64,000 bases of DNA from JAEZPW01 sp035629075 (GTDB lineage: Bacteria > Acidobacteriota > Terriglobia > Terriglobales > Acidobacteriaceae). Location of the stretch: assembly GCA_035629075.1 (NCBI GenBank), contig DASPIK010000050.1:1-64000 (forward strand), read 5' to 3'. Of this stretch, positions 1-8,474 are shown piece by piece (the stretch's first letter is position 1; every line of letters starts with the position of its first letter). A program made the translations under genes and the position numbers. A model generated the notes under the pieces. It was not told the DNA's origin, did not search any database, and worked only from the letters and a program-made list of their open reading frames with translations.

Positions 1-1203
1 GGCTGCGGCGACGGCGTTTTCGGGCACGTGGTCGCGGATCTCTTCGGGGAGATACTCGGCGTCGATGGCGCCCTCGGGGGAGAGGATCATGGCGCGCTCG
101 ACTACGTTCTTGAGTTCGCGGATGTTGCCCGGCCACGGATAGTTGACGATGAGGTCGGCGGCGGCGGGCGTGAATCCGGTGAAGTTCTTCTTGAGTTCTT
201 TGTTGAAGTGGCTGACGAGGTCGAGCGCGAGCGGCAGGATGTCTTCCTTGCGGTCGCGCAGGGAGGGCAGGTAGACGGTCACGACGTTCAGGCGATAAAA
301 GAGGTCGTCGCGGAACTGGCCGCGGGCGACTGCCTCTTTCAGGTTGCTGTTGGTCGCGGCGATGATGCGGACATCCACTTTGATCGGGCGTGTGCCGCCC
401 AAGCGCATGAACACGCCTTCTTCGAGGACGCGCAGCAGCTTGGCCTGAACGTTTGCCGACATGTTGCCGATTTCGTCGAGGAAGAGCGTGCCGCCGTTGG
501 CCTTTTCGAGCAGGCCCTCTTTGCGGCGGCGAGCATCGGTGAACGCGCCGGGTTCGTACCCGAAGAGTTCGCTTTCGAGCAGCGTGTCGGGCAGGGCAGC
601 GCAGTTGAGTTCGAGCAGGGGCATGGCGGCGCGCGGCGAGCCGTAATGGATGGCGCGGGCCAGCACGCCTTTACCGGTACCGCTTTCGCCCAGCACAAGA
701 ATTGTGGTCTTGTCGGATACGGCTGCCTTCTTCACCATCTCCAGCAGTTCGCGGACTTTTGCATTCTGGGTGACGATGCGTCCGAAGTCGTAGCGTCCCT
801 TGGCGGTCTCGACGGTGTCGCGCACGCGCACGCGCAAGGCCAGCATCTCGGTGGCGCGCTGCACGGTGTTGACCATGTCCACCAAGTGGAATGGCTTGAT
901 GAGGTAGTCGTAGGCACCGATCTTCATGGCTTCGACGGCGCGGTCGACCATGTGATAAGCGCTCATCATGACGACGATGGTGGCGGGGTTCTGGCGCTTA
1001 ATATTGCGCAAAACTTCAATGCCGTCGATGCCGGGCAGAACCACGTCGGCCAGCACGATTTCCGGCTTCTCTTCGGCGAAGATCTTAAGTGCTTCTTCGC
1101 CAGTCATCGCCACAGACACGTCGAAACCTTCGTCGCGCAGAGCGCGGCTGATTGTGCGTAGCGTCAATGCTTCGTCGTCGAGTACCAGAATCGAGTAAGC
1201 CAT
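1..1203 (-). CDS. sigma-54-dependent response regulator (NtrC family), partial, GAFTDA variant
   Basis: Transcription activator of the NtrC class. The receiver domain fills residues 1-120, with acidic pocket DD at 9-10 and phospho-acceptor D53. It is followed by the AAA+ sigma-54 interaction domain, with Walker A GESGTGKG and Walker B GGTLFLDEIG. The start is ATG at 1203. The gene runs off the window edge at base 1, so the Fis-type DNA-binding helix-turn-helix expected at the C-terminus is not seen. The sigma-54 contact loop, normally GAFTGA, reads GAFTDA (residues 219-224, bases 532-549). The kinase gene lies 181 bp upstream on the same strand, so the two are probably a two-component pair. 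Its target is unknown. Confidence 0.93.
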   Translation of the reverse strand, partial: MAYSILVLDDEALTLRTISRALRDEGFDVSVAMTGEEALKIFAEEKPEIVLADVVLPGIDGIEVLRNIKRQNPATIVVMMSAYHMVDRAVEAMKIGAYDYLIKPFHLVDMVNTVQRATEMLALRVRVRDTVETAKGRYDFGRIVTQNAKVRELLEMVKKAAVSDKTTILVLGESGTGKGVLARAIHYGSPRAAMPLLELNCAALPDTLLESELFGYEPGAFTDARRRKEGLLEKANGGTLFLDEIGNMSANVQAKLLRVLEEGVFMRLGGTRPIKVDVRIIAATNSNLKEAVARGQFRDDLFYRLNVVTVYLPSLRDRKEDILPLALDLVSHFNKELKKNFTGFTPAAADLIVNYPWPGNIRELKNVVERAMILSPEGAIDAEYLPEEIRDHVPENAVAAA

Positions 1204-1384
1204 GAAATCAGTGATTCGTAATTAGTAATTAGTAACGAGTGCCCAGTAGCGAGTAGCGGCTGCTTGATACTGGTTGCTCTGCAACAACAAGCAAGATCAA
1301 GAGCCAAAGCCAACGCAAACAGCCAAGAGCTAAGAGCCAGAGCCGACAGGGAATTGTCAATGGCTAATGGCCAGTGCCAAACGT
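1204..1384. other. gene-free spacer with short degenerate direct repeats
   Basis: No gene seen. The spacer between kinase and regulator is built of short imperfect repeats: GTAATTA/GTAACGAGT-type units at about 1215-1255, and AGCCAA/AGAGCTAAGAGCC-type units at about 1298-1345. No convincing terminator or sigma-54 promoter was found in it. Confidence 0.5.
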
Positions 1385-2512
1385 TTACACCACCACTTCC
1401 TCTGTCTGCAGCACCGTGCGCCCCTCCTGCCGAATTGGCAGAGTGAATCGGACCGTCGTTCCGCGGTTCGGGATGCTATCAGCCGTGATGTCGCCAGAGT
1501 GACTACGAATGTATGCCTGACTGATGCTCAGGCCAAGCCCGGTACCCTTGCCGCGTTTGGTCGTAAAGAACGGTTCGAAGATGTGAGGCAGGATATCGGC
1601 AGGAATGCCGCTGCCGGTATCGGAGACCTTGATCTCGATCCGTTCGGAAAACTTAACCTTCTCTGCACTGATGGTGATCGTGCCGCCGTCTGCGGTCGCC
1701 TGTGCGGCGTTGAGTAGAAGGTTCATCAAGACCTGCGAAATCTGGTTGGCGTCGGCCGTGATTTGGGGCAGGTCAGGCTGTATCTTCTTTTCCAGCCTGA
1801 TATGGCGAAACAGCGGCTGATGACAGAGAAATGCAAAGGTTTCGCTGACCATGCGGTCAAAATTCAACTTGCCCAATTGAAGCGGGCCTGGGCGGGCATA
1901 GTTGATCAGGCCCTTGATCGTTGAGGAAATGCGCCGTGTTCCCTCGATGCACTGCTCTATTTCCATTCGCTCTTCTTTGGTTTCGGCGTCTTTCAGTTCC
2001 AATTCCAGATGCGAAAGGATGCCCAAAAGTGGGTTGTTGATCTCGTGGGCGGCTCCGAGAGCCAATTGGGCGAGAGCAGCGAATTTTTCATATTCTGCCA
2101 GTTGTGATTCAAACTGGAGTTTCTCTTTTACGAGTTCGCGCTCTTCTTCAAGCCGCTTGATCAACTCCTCCTGGGCAAGATCGCGCTCTTTCTCACGCTG
2201 CTCCACCGCGTACATCGAGCGCTCGAGTTCACGGGCCAGCTTGAGAATGTGGCTGGAAACGAATCGGCCGAAGCTTACAGCCAAGATGATGCCAAGGACA
2301 ACGCAAGCCGCCAGGTAGTCGAGCGTGGGACGATGCAGACGCGGTTCAACCTTGAGGACGTTTGTCTCGATGAGGTAGTAGAAAAGTGCGAAGGGGACCA
2401 GCAACACTACCGCGGCGGCGACTGTCGTACGAATACGAGCCTGCCGGTAAATGCCCAGACCCCGCGCTGGTGAGAGTTCCTCCATTAACTTCAAGATGAA
2501 TGGGATACGCAC
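1385..2512 (-). CDS. membrane-bound sensor histidine kinase
   Basis: A 375-residue kinase. There are two predicted membrane helices near residues 30-48 and 63-83 with almost no periplasmic domain, then a charged coiled coil (about 90-145). The dimerisation/phospho-acceptor H-box is HEINNPL (H156). The HATPase_c domain has an N-box NLLLNAAQA, G1 DTGSGIP and G2 GKGTGLGLS. The start is GTG at 2512; an in-frame ATG at residue 10 is possible. It lies upstream of a sigma-54 response regulator on the same strand and is probably its partner. A CRP/FNR-like palindrome lies 8 bp upstream of the start. The signal sensed is unknown; the short extracytoplasmic loop suggests membrane or cytoplasmic sensing. 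Confidence 0.93.
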   Translation of the reverse strand: MRIPFILKLMEELSPARGLGIYRQARIRTTVAAAVVLLVPFALFYYLIETNVLKVEPRLHRPTLDYLAACVVLGIILAVSFGRFVSSHILKLARELERSMYAVEQREKERDLAQEELIKRLEEERELVKEKLQFESQLAEYEKFAALAQLALGAAHEINNPLLGILSHLELELKDAETKEERMEIEQCIEGTRRISSTIKGLINYARPGPLQLGKLNFDRMVSETFAFLCHQPLFRHIRLEKKIQPDLPQITADANQISQVLMNLLLNAAQATADGGTITISAEKVKFSERIEIKVSDTGSGIPADILPHIFEPFFTTKRGKGTGLGLSISQAYIRSHSGDITADSIPNRGTTVRFTLPIRQEGRTVLQTEEVVV

Positions 2513-2519
2513 GGAATGC

Positions 2520-2535
2520 TGTGATTTATCTCACC
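2520..2535. promoter_or_regulatory. CRP/FNR-family-like operator
   Basis: The sequence TGTGATTTATCTCACC fits the CRP-type palindrome TGTGA-N6-TCACA with one mismatch. It ends 8 bp before the GTG start of the histidine kinase, a position that would suit repression or roadblock better than activation. It matches 14 of 16 bases with the box at 10095-10110. Confidence 0.45.
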
Positions 2536-2599
2536 GGGGCAAGTGACTGGGGGCTCGGAAGTGCGGGTTTGAAGGGATGTTCCGGCGCGGTTGAGAAAC

Positions 2600-2631
2600 C
2601 CACATCTGCCAACGGGCTGGCAGATGTGGGC
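2600..2631. repeat. perfect 13-bp inverted repeat (bidirectional terminator or REP-like hairpin)
   Basis: Arms CCCACATCTGCCA (2600-2612) and TGGCAGATGTGGG (2619-2631) are perfectly complementary around a 6-base loop. It lies downstream of the zinc-ribbon gene on the minus strand. There is no U-tract, so it may be a dispersed palindromic repeat that acts as an mRNA end. Confidence 0.7.
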
Positions 2632-2656
2632 AAGGTCTGACTGGACTCTTCGGCTG

Positions 2657-3367
2657 CTACATCTTGGTTCCGCATTCGGCGCAGAACTTCGGGGCTTTCT
2701 CGTACTCCTTGCCGCAACCGGAACACTTCGGCTTGGCAGCGCGAACCGGGGTTCCGCATTCGGGGCAGAACTTAACACCCTGATCGACGCTGGCGGCGCA
2801 GTTCACGCACTTCACCTTCGGGGCCACGGCGGTCCCGCACTCCAGACAAAACTTGCCGGTCGTGCGCGCGCCGCATTTGGGGCAGGTGGCAACAGCTTCT
2901 CCGGCGAGGTCGAGATCTTTCGTGAAGTCGACTTTTCGCACGCCTTCGTTAATCTGCTCAATGGTGGCCTGAACCTGGGCTGCCGCCAGCTCGGCCTGGA
3001 TATCGGGTGCACAGTCGGTGCACATGCCGCGCTTAGTGTTCCAGCAATTATCGGGGCAGACCCACTTGCCGCACCGTTTGCACTGGTGAAACTTGCCGCG
3101 TATTTCCTCGACGGCCTTACGCAAGGCGTCATCGTGGGGCTTGCCGCCGATGGCACGCTGAACCTCGTAGGAGCCCGAGCCGACATTGCCGATAAATCCG
3201 CCGAAAACGTTCCCAGCAGCGCGCAACAGGCTTCCGGCCGTCCCGATGACAGATGCTTGAAAACTGCTCATGTAGCCATTTCGGCAGCGATCACAATAGA
3301 ACTTGAACTGATAGCCGTGGTCCGTCGACAAATCTTCGTAATTCTCAGTGAATTGAATCAGAGACAT
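2657..3367 (-). CDS. multi-zinc-ribbon protein
   Basis: A 236-residue protein rich in CxxC pairs. N-terminal pairs are CDRCR and a cluster CKRCGKWVCPDNC...CTDC. After a helical linker follow three C-terminal ribbons of the CPKCG/CLECG, CVNCA/CPECG and CSGCG/CAECG type. No catalytic domain is visible. Such proteins are usually structural, protein-binding or nucleic-acid-binding modules. The start was set at the ATG at 3367 because AGGAGCGAGGA stands directly before it; the frame is open further upstream without a better site. It sits between the two-component genes and the metzincin on the same strand. Function unknown. Confidence 0.8.
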   Translation of the reverse strand: MSLIQFTENYEDLSTDHGYQFKFYCDRCRNGYMSSFQASVIGTAGSLLRAAGNVFGGFIGNVGSGSYEVQRAIGGKPHDDALRKAVEEIRGKFHQCKRCGKWVCPDNCWNTKRGMCTDCAPDIQAELAAAQVQATIEQINEGVRKVDFTKDLDLAGEAVATCPKCGARTTGKFCLECGTAVAPKVKCVNCAASVDQGVKFCPECGTPVRAAKPKCSGCGKEYEKAPKFCAECGTKM

Positions 3368-3612
3368 TCCTCGCTCCTGGAGCTGGATCAATCCGTTGCT
3401 ACAAATCCTTTTGCCGTACAAAACAGGCGAATTCCGCGTTTGCCGACAGAAATTCTGCCCGGCTCGCACACGAGCACCTTCGTGCAGCGCCGCAATGTGG
3501 CGATTAGCCGTGTGATTTACTTTCAGGGCTGGATGTTACCGTGACGGAACCGGCTAAGGCAAAGGAAAGCTGCGCAAAGTTGACTCTTTCGTGCGGTAGG
3601 ACCGATTCCGGT

Positions 3613-4140
3613 CTACTTTCTGGCGCCAACTACGCGTGCTTCGCATTCCGGGCAAAAGGTGCTGTCTTTCAGGTCGATCCACTCAACTGCATGCGAAGCC
3701 GCCATCACGCAGCGATAGTCGTCGCAGTGCGTTAATTCGACGGTGTGACCGAGTTCGTGTACCGATTCCTTGAGCAGCCGCTCCATCAGCAGATCGCGGT
3801 CAGGCGGGAGGCCATAGAACTCCTGCCTTAGGCGATGCGTGGATACGAGTGCGCACTTGCCGCCCAACTGCGCCTCACCGAAGACGAACGTTAAAATCGG
3901 GATGTACAAGTCGGCATCGGTGACGGCGAGCAATCGCCAGCATCCGTCGCCAACGAATTCCTGCATTCGGGCCAGGATTTCCGAGGAATGGTATTGCTGG
4001 CGTTCCGCATGGTAGGCGAAGTCCGGCGATAACCCGGCCGGTAAGATCTCGCATGGCACACGGGACTGCCGCGACAGGCTCGAACGCAGATTCTCGAGCA
4101 GGCGACGGTCAACAGCGCCGATTGGTAGAAGATGGATCAA
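3613..4140 (-). CDS. amzA: archaemetzincin family metalloprotease (M54)
   Basis: A 175-residue zinc peptidase-like protein. It carries the full family signature: HELGHTVELTHC binds the catalytic zinc and supplies the catalytic Glu, followed by CVM (the Met-turn region) and CPEC near the C-terminus, so the HExxHx5HCx4CxM...CxxC pattern is complete and a second structural zinc is expected. Length is typical of the family. The likely start is TTG at 4140. Archaemetzincins are mostly archaeal with scattered bacterial members; their substrates are poorly defined. It has no signal peptide, so it should be cytoplasmic. Confidence 0.88.
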   Translation of the reverse strand: MIHLLPIGAVDRRLLENLRSSLSRQSRVPCEILPAGLSPDFAYHAERQQYHSSEILARMQEFVGDGCWRLLAVTDADLYIPILTFVFGEAQLGGKCALVSTHRLRQEFYGLPPDRDLLMERLLKESVHELGHTVELTHCDDYRCVMAASHAVEWIDLKDSTFCPECEARVVGARK

Positions 4141-4199
4141 TCTTTAGTACGCGGGCAAAGCCGCCCTCATTGGACGAAAGCGGCTTCGCAGTTGATGAA

Positions 4200-5561
4200 C
4201 TATTTAGCTTCCACAATAGCCGTTGTTTTCGTCCAACCGTACTTCTTCAGCTTGTTATGTAGCGTGACCCGGTCGATGTCCAGCACTTCAGCCGCCCGTG
4301 TTTGATTGCCTCCACACTCTTCGAGTACGCGCAAGATGTGCGCACGCTCGATTTCGTCCAGAGTCTTACCATCGGGCACATTGCCGTTCCGTGCTTTAAC
4401 GATGAAGTCCTGTTCGCGTAACTCCGGTTCTTGGGCAACGACCATCGCGCGTTCGACCGCGTTCTCCAGTTCGCGCACATTCCCCGGCCACGAGTACTGC
4501 TGGATGAGGTTCATGGCGGCTGGATGTACGCGAGTGATCTTCTTGTTCATGTGCATGGAAAACTTGCGGATGAAGTGATTGACCAGAAGCGGGATGTCTT
4601 CCTTTCGGTCGCGCAGCGCTGGCAGTTCGATCTGGAAGACGTTCAGGCGGTAGTAAAGATCGGGGCGGAACTTGCCGGCTTCGATCAGTTCCTGGAAATT
4701 CTTGTTCGTAGCTGCAACAATTCGGAAGTCCACCTTGATGGACTGATTGCCGCCAACGCGCACGATTTCGCGCTCCTGCAATACGCGCAGGAGGTCAGTC
4801 TGCGTCTTCAGGGAAATGTCGCCGATCTCATCCAGGAAAACCGTGCCACCTTCGGCGATCTCGAACTTTCCCTTTTTGCGGTACTGCGCACCGGTGAATG
4901 CGCCCTTTTCGTGGCCGAACAGTTCGCTCTCAAGCAGCGTTTCCGTAAGAGCTCCGCAGTGAATGACGACCAGCGGATGCAAGCGTCGCGGACTAGCGGC
5001 GTGAATGGCGCGGGCGACGAGTTCTTTGCCTGTACCGCTTTCGCCCGTGATCAAGACGGTGGCATCTGTTGGACCGACTGTCTCAATGGCTTCGAAAACG
5101 CGCTGCATGGCAGCGCTCTGGCCAATCAGATCGGGTGAGCGATGCACCTCTGCCACCGTCTGGCGCAGCATCGCGTTCTCTTCTTCAGTCCGCTTGAAAG
5201 ACAGCGCCTTCGAGACCTTGTGGGAAACCTCGTCTGGATCGAGAGGCTTGGTCAGGTAGTCGTATGCACCGTTTTTCATCGCCGTTACGGCGGTGTCCAC
5301 CGACGCATACCCGGTCATCATGATTGTGATAACACTGGGGTCAATCTCGCGAATCCGCCGCTGCAACTCGATGCCGTCCGTGCCGCGCATCTTGATGTCG
5401 AGTAGCGCGAGGTCGTATTTCTGCTCAGCCATTTTCGTGAGCGCTTCGCTGGCGCTGTCGGCTGTGCCGATGTCGTAGCCTTCCTCGCGGAACCATTTGC
5501 CGAGCGAATCGCGCACGCTCAACTCATCGTCCACGATCAGCAGTTTGCCCTTTGCAATCAC
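4200..5561 (-). CDS. sigma-54-dependent response regulator (NtrC family)
   Basis: A complete 453-residue NtrC-type activator: receiver domain (acidic pair 11-12, phospho-acceptor D55, conserved T and K in MMTGYAS and LTKPLD), AAA+ domain with GESGTGKE, an intact GAFTGA loop and GGTVFLDEIGD, and a C-terminal Fis-type helix-turn-helix (EECGGNQTRAAEVLDI). It should drive sigma-54 promoters when phosphorylated. It begins 11 bp after the stop of the heme-motif histidine kinase, so the two form one transcription unit and almost certainly a signalling pair. A short inverted repeat at 4158-4186 lies just past its stop. Confidence 0.96.
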   Translation of the reverse strand: MIAKGKLLIVDDELSVRDSLGKWFREEGYDIGTADSASEALTKMAEQKYDLALLDIKMRGTDGIELQRRIREIDPSVITIMMTGYASVDTAVTAMKNGAYDYLTKPLDPDEVSHKVSKALSFKRTEEENAMLRQTVAEVHRSPDLIGQSAAMQRVFEAIETVGPTDATVLITGESGTGKELVARAIHAASPRRLHPLVVIHCGALTETLLESELFGHEKGAFTGAQYRKKGKFEIAEGGTVFLDEIGDISLKTQTDLLRVLQEREIVRVGGNQSIKVDFRIVAATNKNFQELIEAGKFRPDLYYRLNVFQIELPALRDRKEDIPLLVNHFIRKFSMHMNKKITRVHPAAMNLIQQYSWPGNVRELENAVERAMVVAQEPELREQDFIVKARNGNVPDGKTLDEIERAHILRVLEECGGNQTRAAEVLDIDRVTLHNKLKKYGWTKTTAIVEAK

Positions 5562-5572
5562 TCTGAATCACC

Positions 5573-7303
5573 TCATTTAGCTGCCGCGCCGCGCGTTGAG
5601 GCGCCGTTCGCAGCGGCAGCGCCGGACGCGGTGTTAGCGTCCAGCGGAAGAAAGATGTAGAAATTTGTTCCGCGCCCGACCTCGGAATCGACCACGATCT
5701 GACCACCATGCCGGTCGACGATGCTTTTGCTGATCGCAAGTCCCAGGCCCACGCCTTTGCCGATTTCTTTCGTCGTGGTGAACGGTTCGAACAGCTTGGA
5801 GAGGACTTCATCGGGAATACCGGAACCGTCGTCGCGTACCTGCAATTCCACCTGCTTACTCGCGGGCAGGGAACGGGTACGCAGCCACAGGTTGCCCCCG
5901 CGTGGCATGGCATCGATCGCGTTCATCACCAGGGCCAGCAACACCTGCTCAATCTGGGCTGGGTCACAGTGTACGAGAGGAAGCGAAGCGTCAAGGTCGA
6001 GGTTCAACTGGATCGAGGCCATTTCGAGTTTGTGCTGTGTCAGTCTGACGCAGCGCTCTGCCGTTTGGTTCAGGTTCGCCCACGTCAGGTTGATTGGTCC
6101 GGTACGCGAGAACGTCAGCAGATTCTTAACGAGCTCGCCGCATCGCCGGCTCTCACTGGAAATAAGATCGAGACACTCACCAAACTCTTTGAGCCGGTTG
6201 TCACTGAAGTCTCGCTTGTCCATCCATTTTCTCATCAGCTTCGAGTACGTCAGGATGCCAGACAGAGGGTTGTTAACCTCGTGGGCTACAACCGCAGCGA
6301 GTTTGCCGATAGATGCCATCTTCTCAACCTGAAGCATCTTGTCGTGCGCACGCTTCAATTCGGCAGATTTCTGCTCGACGCGCTGCTCCAGGGTGCGGGC
6401 CCATGCCGTAATCTCTTCATTGGCGGCCCGCAGTTGAAGGCTCATGTGATTGAAGGACTCCGCCAGTTCTCCGGCTTCATCGTCAGACTCATACTCGATC
6501 TGATAGCCAAGATCTCCCTTCGTCAGTTGCTCTGTTCCTGACTTCAAGGCGCGAATGGGGTCGTGTACTACCTTCCACACAAACAGCCAGGTCAGAATGG
6601 AAATACCGACCATGGAAATGAAGGTGTACAGCAGCATTCGCCAGGTACTTTCAGCAACGCTGGCATCAGCTTTCGCGAGGGAAAGATTGGTGTCGAGTAC
6701 ACCCAGAATCTGCTGGCTGGCTGGGTGGTAGTGGCATGCGGCGTTGGAACACGAAGGCTGGTTCTCAATTGGATTGATCACACCGAGTACGCGTTCGCCG
6801 TTCGGTTTGTAGATCCTGAAGCGGTCCGGGCGATTGAGCCGGGTGAGCGGTTGTGAGTGCGCGTGGCAGCCGTAACATGCTTCGGCGCTCTGATCGACAA
6901 ACTTGTTGATCTCGGCAGGGTCGCTAGAATAGTTGATCCGGCCTTCTTTGTCGAGGATTCGGACGCGCACAATGCCTGGTTCGGCGCCAATCGTGCTGAT
7001 GATGTTGTAGATGGATTCGCGGTCATTGCGCAGCATGTGATATGAAGTGCTGCGCTTGATGGTGTCGCTGATACGTTCGGCGGAGCTTAGCGTGTTCGCT
7101 TCGAAGTGCTTCCGGTGGAGTCGAATATTGAGATAGCCAAGCAGGCCGAATGTGACCAGCATCGTCCCCAGCAGCAGCGCGATGAGCTTGGTGCTGATGC
7201 TGCGAGTCAAGCGCCCGCCCAGAGTGCGGCGAGCGCCCGACTCAGTTCGACGCGCAGAGTGAAGCTGCGCGGGAACCCCGGAGTTGTTAATCTCCTGCGG
7301 CAT
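5573..7303 (-). CDS. sensor histidine kinase with two c-type heme motifs in the periplasmic domain
   Basis: A 576-residue kinase. A first membrane helix (about 39-60) is followed by a periplasmic sensor region with a canonical CYGCH motif (C143, C146, H147) and a second CSNAACH motif (C185, C190, H191, CxxxxCH spacing). Then come a second helix (about 224-243), HAMP, coiled coil, H-box HEVNNPL, N-box MNAIDA, DDGSGIP and GKGVGLGLA. The motifs suggest covalent heme and sensing of redox state, oxygen or NO; heme binding itself is inferred. The ATG start overlaps the end of the NrfD-like gene by 17 bp, and the partner regulator follows 11 bp later, so electron-transfer genes and sensor are co-transcribed. 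Confidence 0.95.
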   Translation of the reverse strand: MPQEINNSGVPAQLHSARRTESGARRTLGGRLTRSISTKLIALLLGTMLVTFGLLGYLNIRLHRKHFEANTLSSAERISDTIKRSTSYHMLRNDRESIYNIISTIGAEPGIVRVRILDKEGRINYSSDPAEINKFVDQSAEACYGCHAHSQPLTRLNRPDRFRIYKPNGERVLGVINPIENQPSCSNAACHYHPASQQILGVLDTNLSLAKADASVAESTWRMLLYTFISMVGISILTWLFVWKVVHDPIRALKSGTEQLTKGDLGYQIEYESDDEAGELAESFNHMSLQLRAANEEITAWARTLEQRVEQKSAELKRAHDKMLQVEKMASIGKLAAVVAHEVNNPLSGILTYSKLMRKWMDKRDFSDNRLKEFGECLDLISSESRRCGELVKNLLTFSRTGPINLTWANLNQTAERCVRLTQHKLEMASIQLNLDLDASLPLVHCDPAQIEQVLLALVMNAIDAMPRGGNLWLRTRSLPASKQVELQVRDDGSGIPDEVLSKLFEPFTTTKEIGKGVGLGLAISKSIVDRHGGQIVVDSEVGRGTNFYIFLPLDANTASGAAAANGASTRGAAAK

Positions 7304-8474
7304 GACCTATGGCAGCCTCGGGTTTCGCTGCTTGCTTGCTGGCTGATTCCAGCGCCGAGTGTCCGTGTTCTTCTTCGAAGATGGGCAGGTATTTCGCCGC
7401 TAGACCGAAGATGGCGAACCCGGCGGCGACGAAAGCCGCAGTAACGCCGATCTCCGTCCACTTCGGCAGATATCGTACGCCTGCCTGCGCTTCCATGCCC
7501 GTGATACTTACGTTCAGACGGTTAGTTACGAAACCGAGCAGCACCAGCACGGCTGAGAGATACAGCCCTCCGGGCGTCATGCGGATCTTCTTGAAACAGA
7601 GCATTACGAAGCCCGCGATCAGCAGCCCTACCTCAAGCAGGAACAGGTTGCGTTCGTAGGCGTGTGCACCCGGGTTGACGATTTGGCCCAGCATGTCGCG
7701 ATGGAACAAGTCTTCGAATCGCAGAATCATGTAAACGGCCATAACCACGATCAGGACTCGCCCCAACAACTGCAGGATCGGCAGCTCCAACTGCTTCTTG
7801 AAGTACTTCGACGAAAGCGAAGATTCGAAGATCGTCATTGCCAAGCCAACGGCGATGGCCGAAATGAAGAAGAATGCCGGTAGCAGCGGGCTATACCAGA
7901 ACGGATGCAGCTTGTTCGGCATAATCAGGTACATGGTGCCAAGCGAAGACTGGTGCAACGTCGAGAGAAGTACGCCGACAATGACGAGCGGAACCAGCAC
8001 GCCACGGATGATGCGCAGCGGTTTCTCCATTTTGAACCGCTCCAGCACGATCGGCGAGAACTCGAGCGAAAGCACGGTGGTGTAGAGCATCACGCACATC
8101 GCGACCTCGAACATGACCGAGTGCGGATTGCGCATGACCAGCGGGTGCCAGATGTTGTAAGGCCTTCCGAGGTCGAACACTAGCGCGACACTCACGAGCA
8201 GGTAGCCCATGAAGGCCGTCAGAACGGTAGGACGGACGATGGGCTCCAACTTCTTTATGTTGAAGATGTGTACGGCGGCCGTTAGTGTGAAGCCCCCTGC
8301 CGCGAGCATGACGCCGCAAAGGACGTCGAAGCCGATCCAGATGCCCCAGGGGAACTGGTCACTCAGGTTCGTCGAGGGGCCCAGTCCGTGAAAGAAGCGC
8401 ACGTAAGTGCCGTAGGCGCCGATCGCCATGATGGCCAGAAAGATCAGCTTCCAGAACGTGAACTTGATCTTCAT
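7287..8474 (-). CDS. HybB/NrfD-like quinone-interacting membrane subunit
   Basis: A 395-residue polytopic membrane protein with about ten hydrophobic segments. The N-terminal stretch with FPWGIWIGFDVLCG followed by an alanine/glycine-rich helix is characteristic of HybB, the quinone-side membrane subunit of [NiFe]-hydrogenase 2, within the NrfD/PsrC family; length matches HybB. It would pass electrons between the quinone pool and the adjacent ferredoxin-like subunit. Its ATG overlaps the preceding HybA-like gene by 4 bp, indicating translational coupling. No catalytic hydrogenase or molybdopterin subunit lies nearby, so the complex it serves is not settled. Confidence 0.9.
   Translation of the reverse strand: MKIKFTFWKLIFLAIMAIGAYGTYVRFFHGLGPSTNLSDQFPWGIWIGFDVLCGVMLAAGGFTLTAAVHIFNIKKLEPIVRPTVLTAFMGYLLVSVALVFDLGRPYNIWHPLVMRNPHSVMFEVAMCVMLYTTVLSLEFSPIVLERFKMEKPLRIIRGVLVPLVIVGVLLSTLHQSSLGTMYLIMPNKLHPFWYSPLLPAFFFISAIAVGLAMTIFESSLSSKYFKKQLELPILQLLGRVLIVVMAVYMILRFEDLFHRDMLGQIVNPGAHAYERNLFLLEVGLLIAGFVMLCFKKIRMTPGGLYLSAVLVLLGFVTNRLNVSITGMEAQAGVRYLPKWTEIGVTAAFVAAGFAIFGLAAKYLPIFEEEHGHSALESASKQAAKPEAAIGHAAGD

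Noticed and set aside
28..1161. Long plus-strand open frame of 377 codons
   Set aside because: It is antisense to the response regulator and lacks recognisable motifs; the minus strand has the full AAA+ domain.
4158..4186. AAGCCGC...GCGGCTT inverted repeat after the regulator gene
   Set aside because: Only 7 bp with a 15-base loop and no U-tract; too weak to call a terminator.
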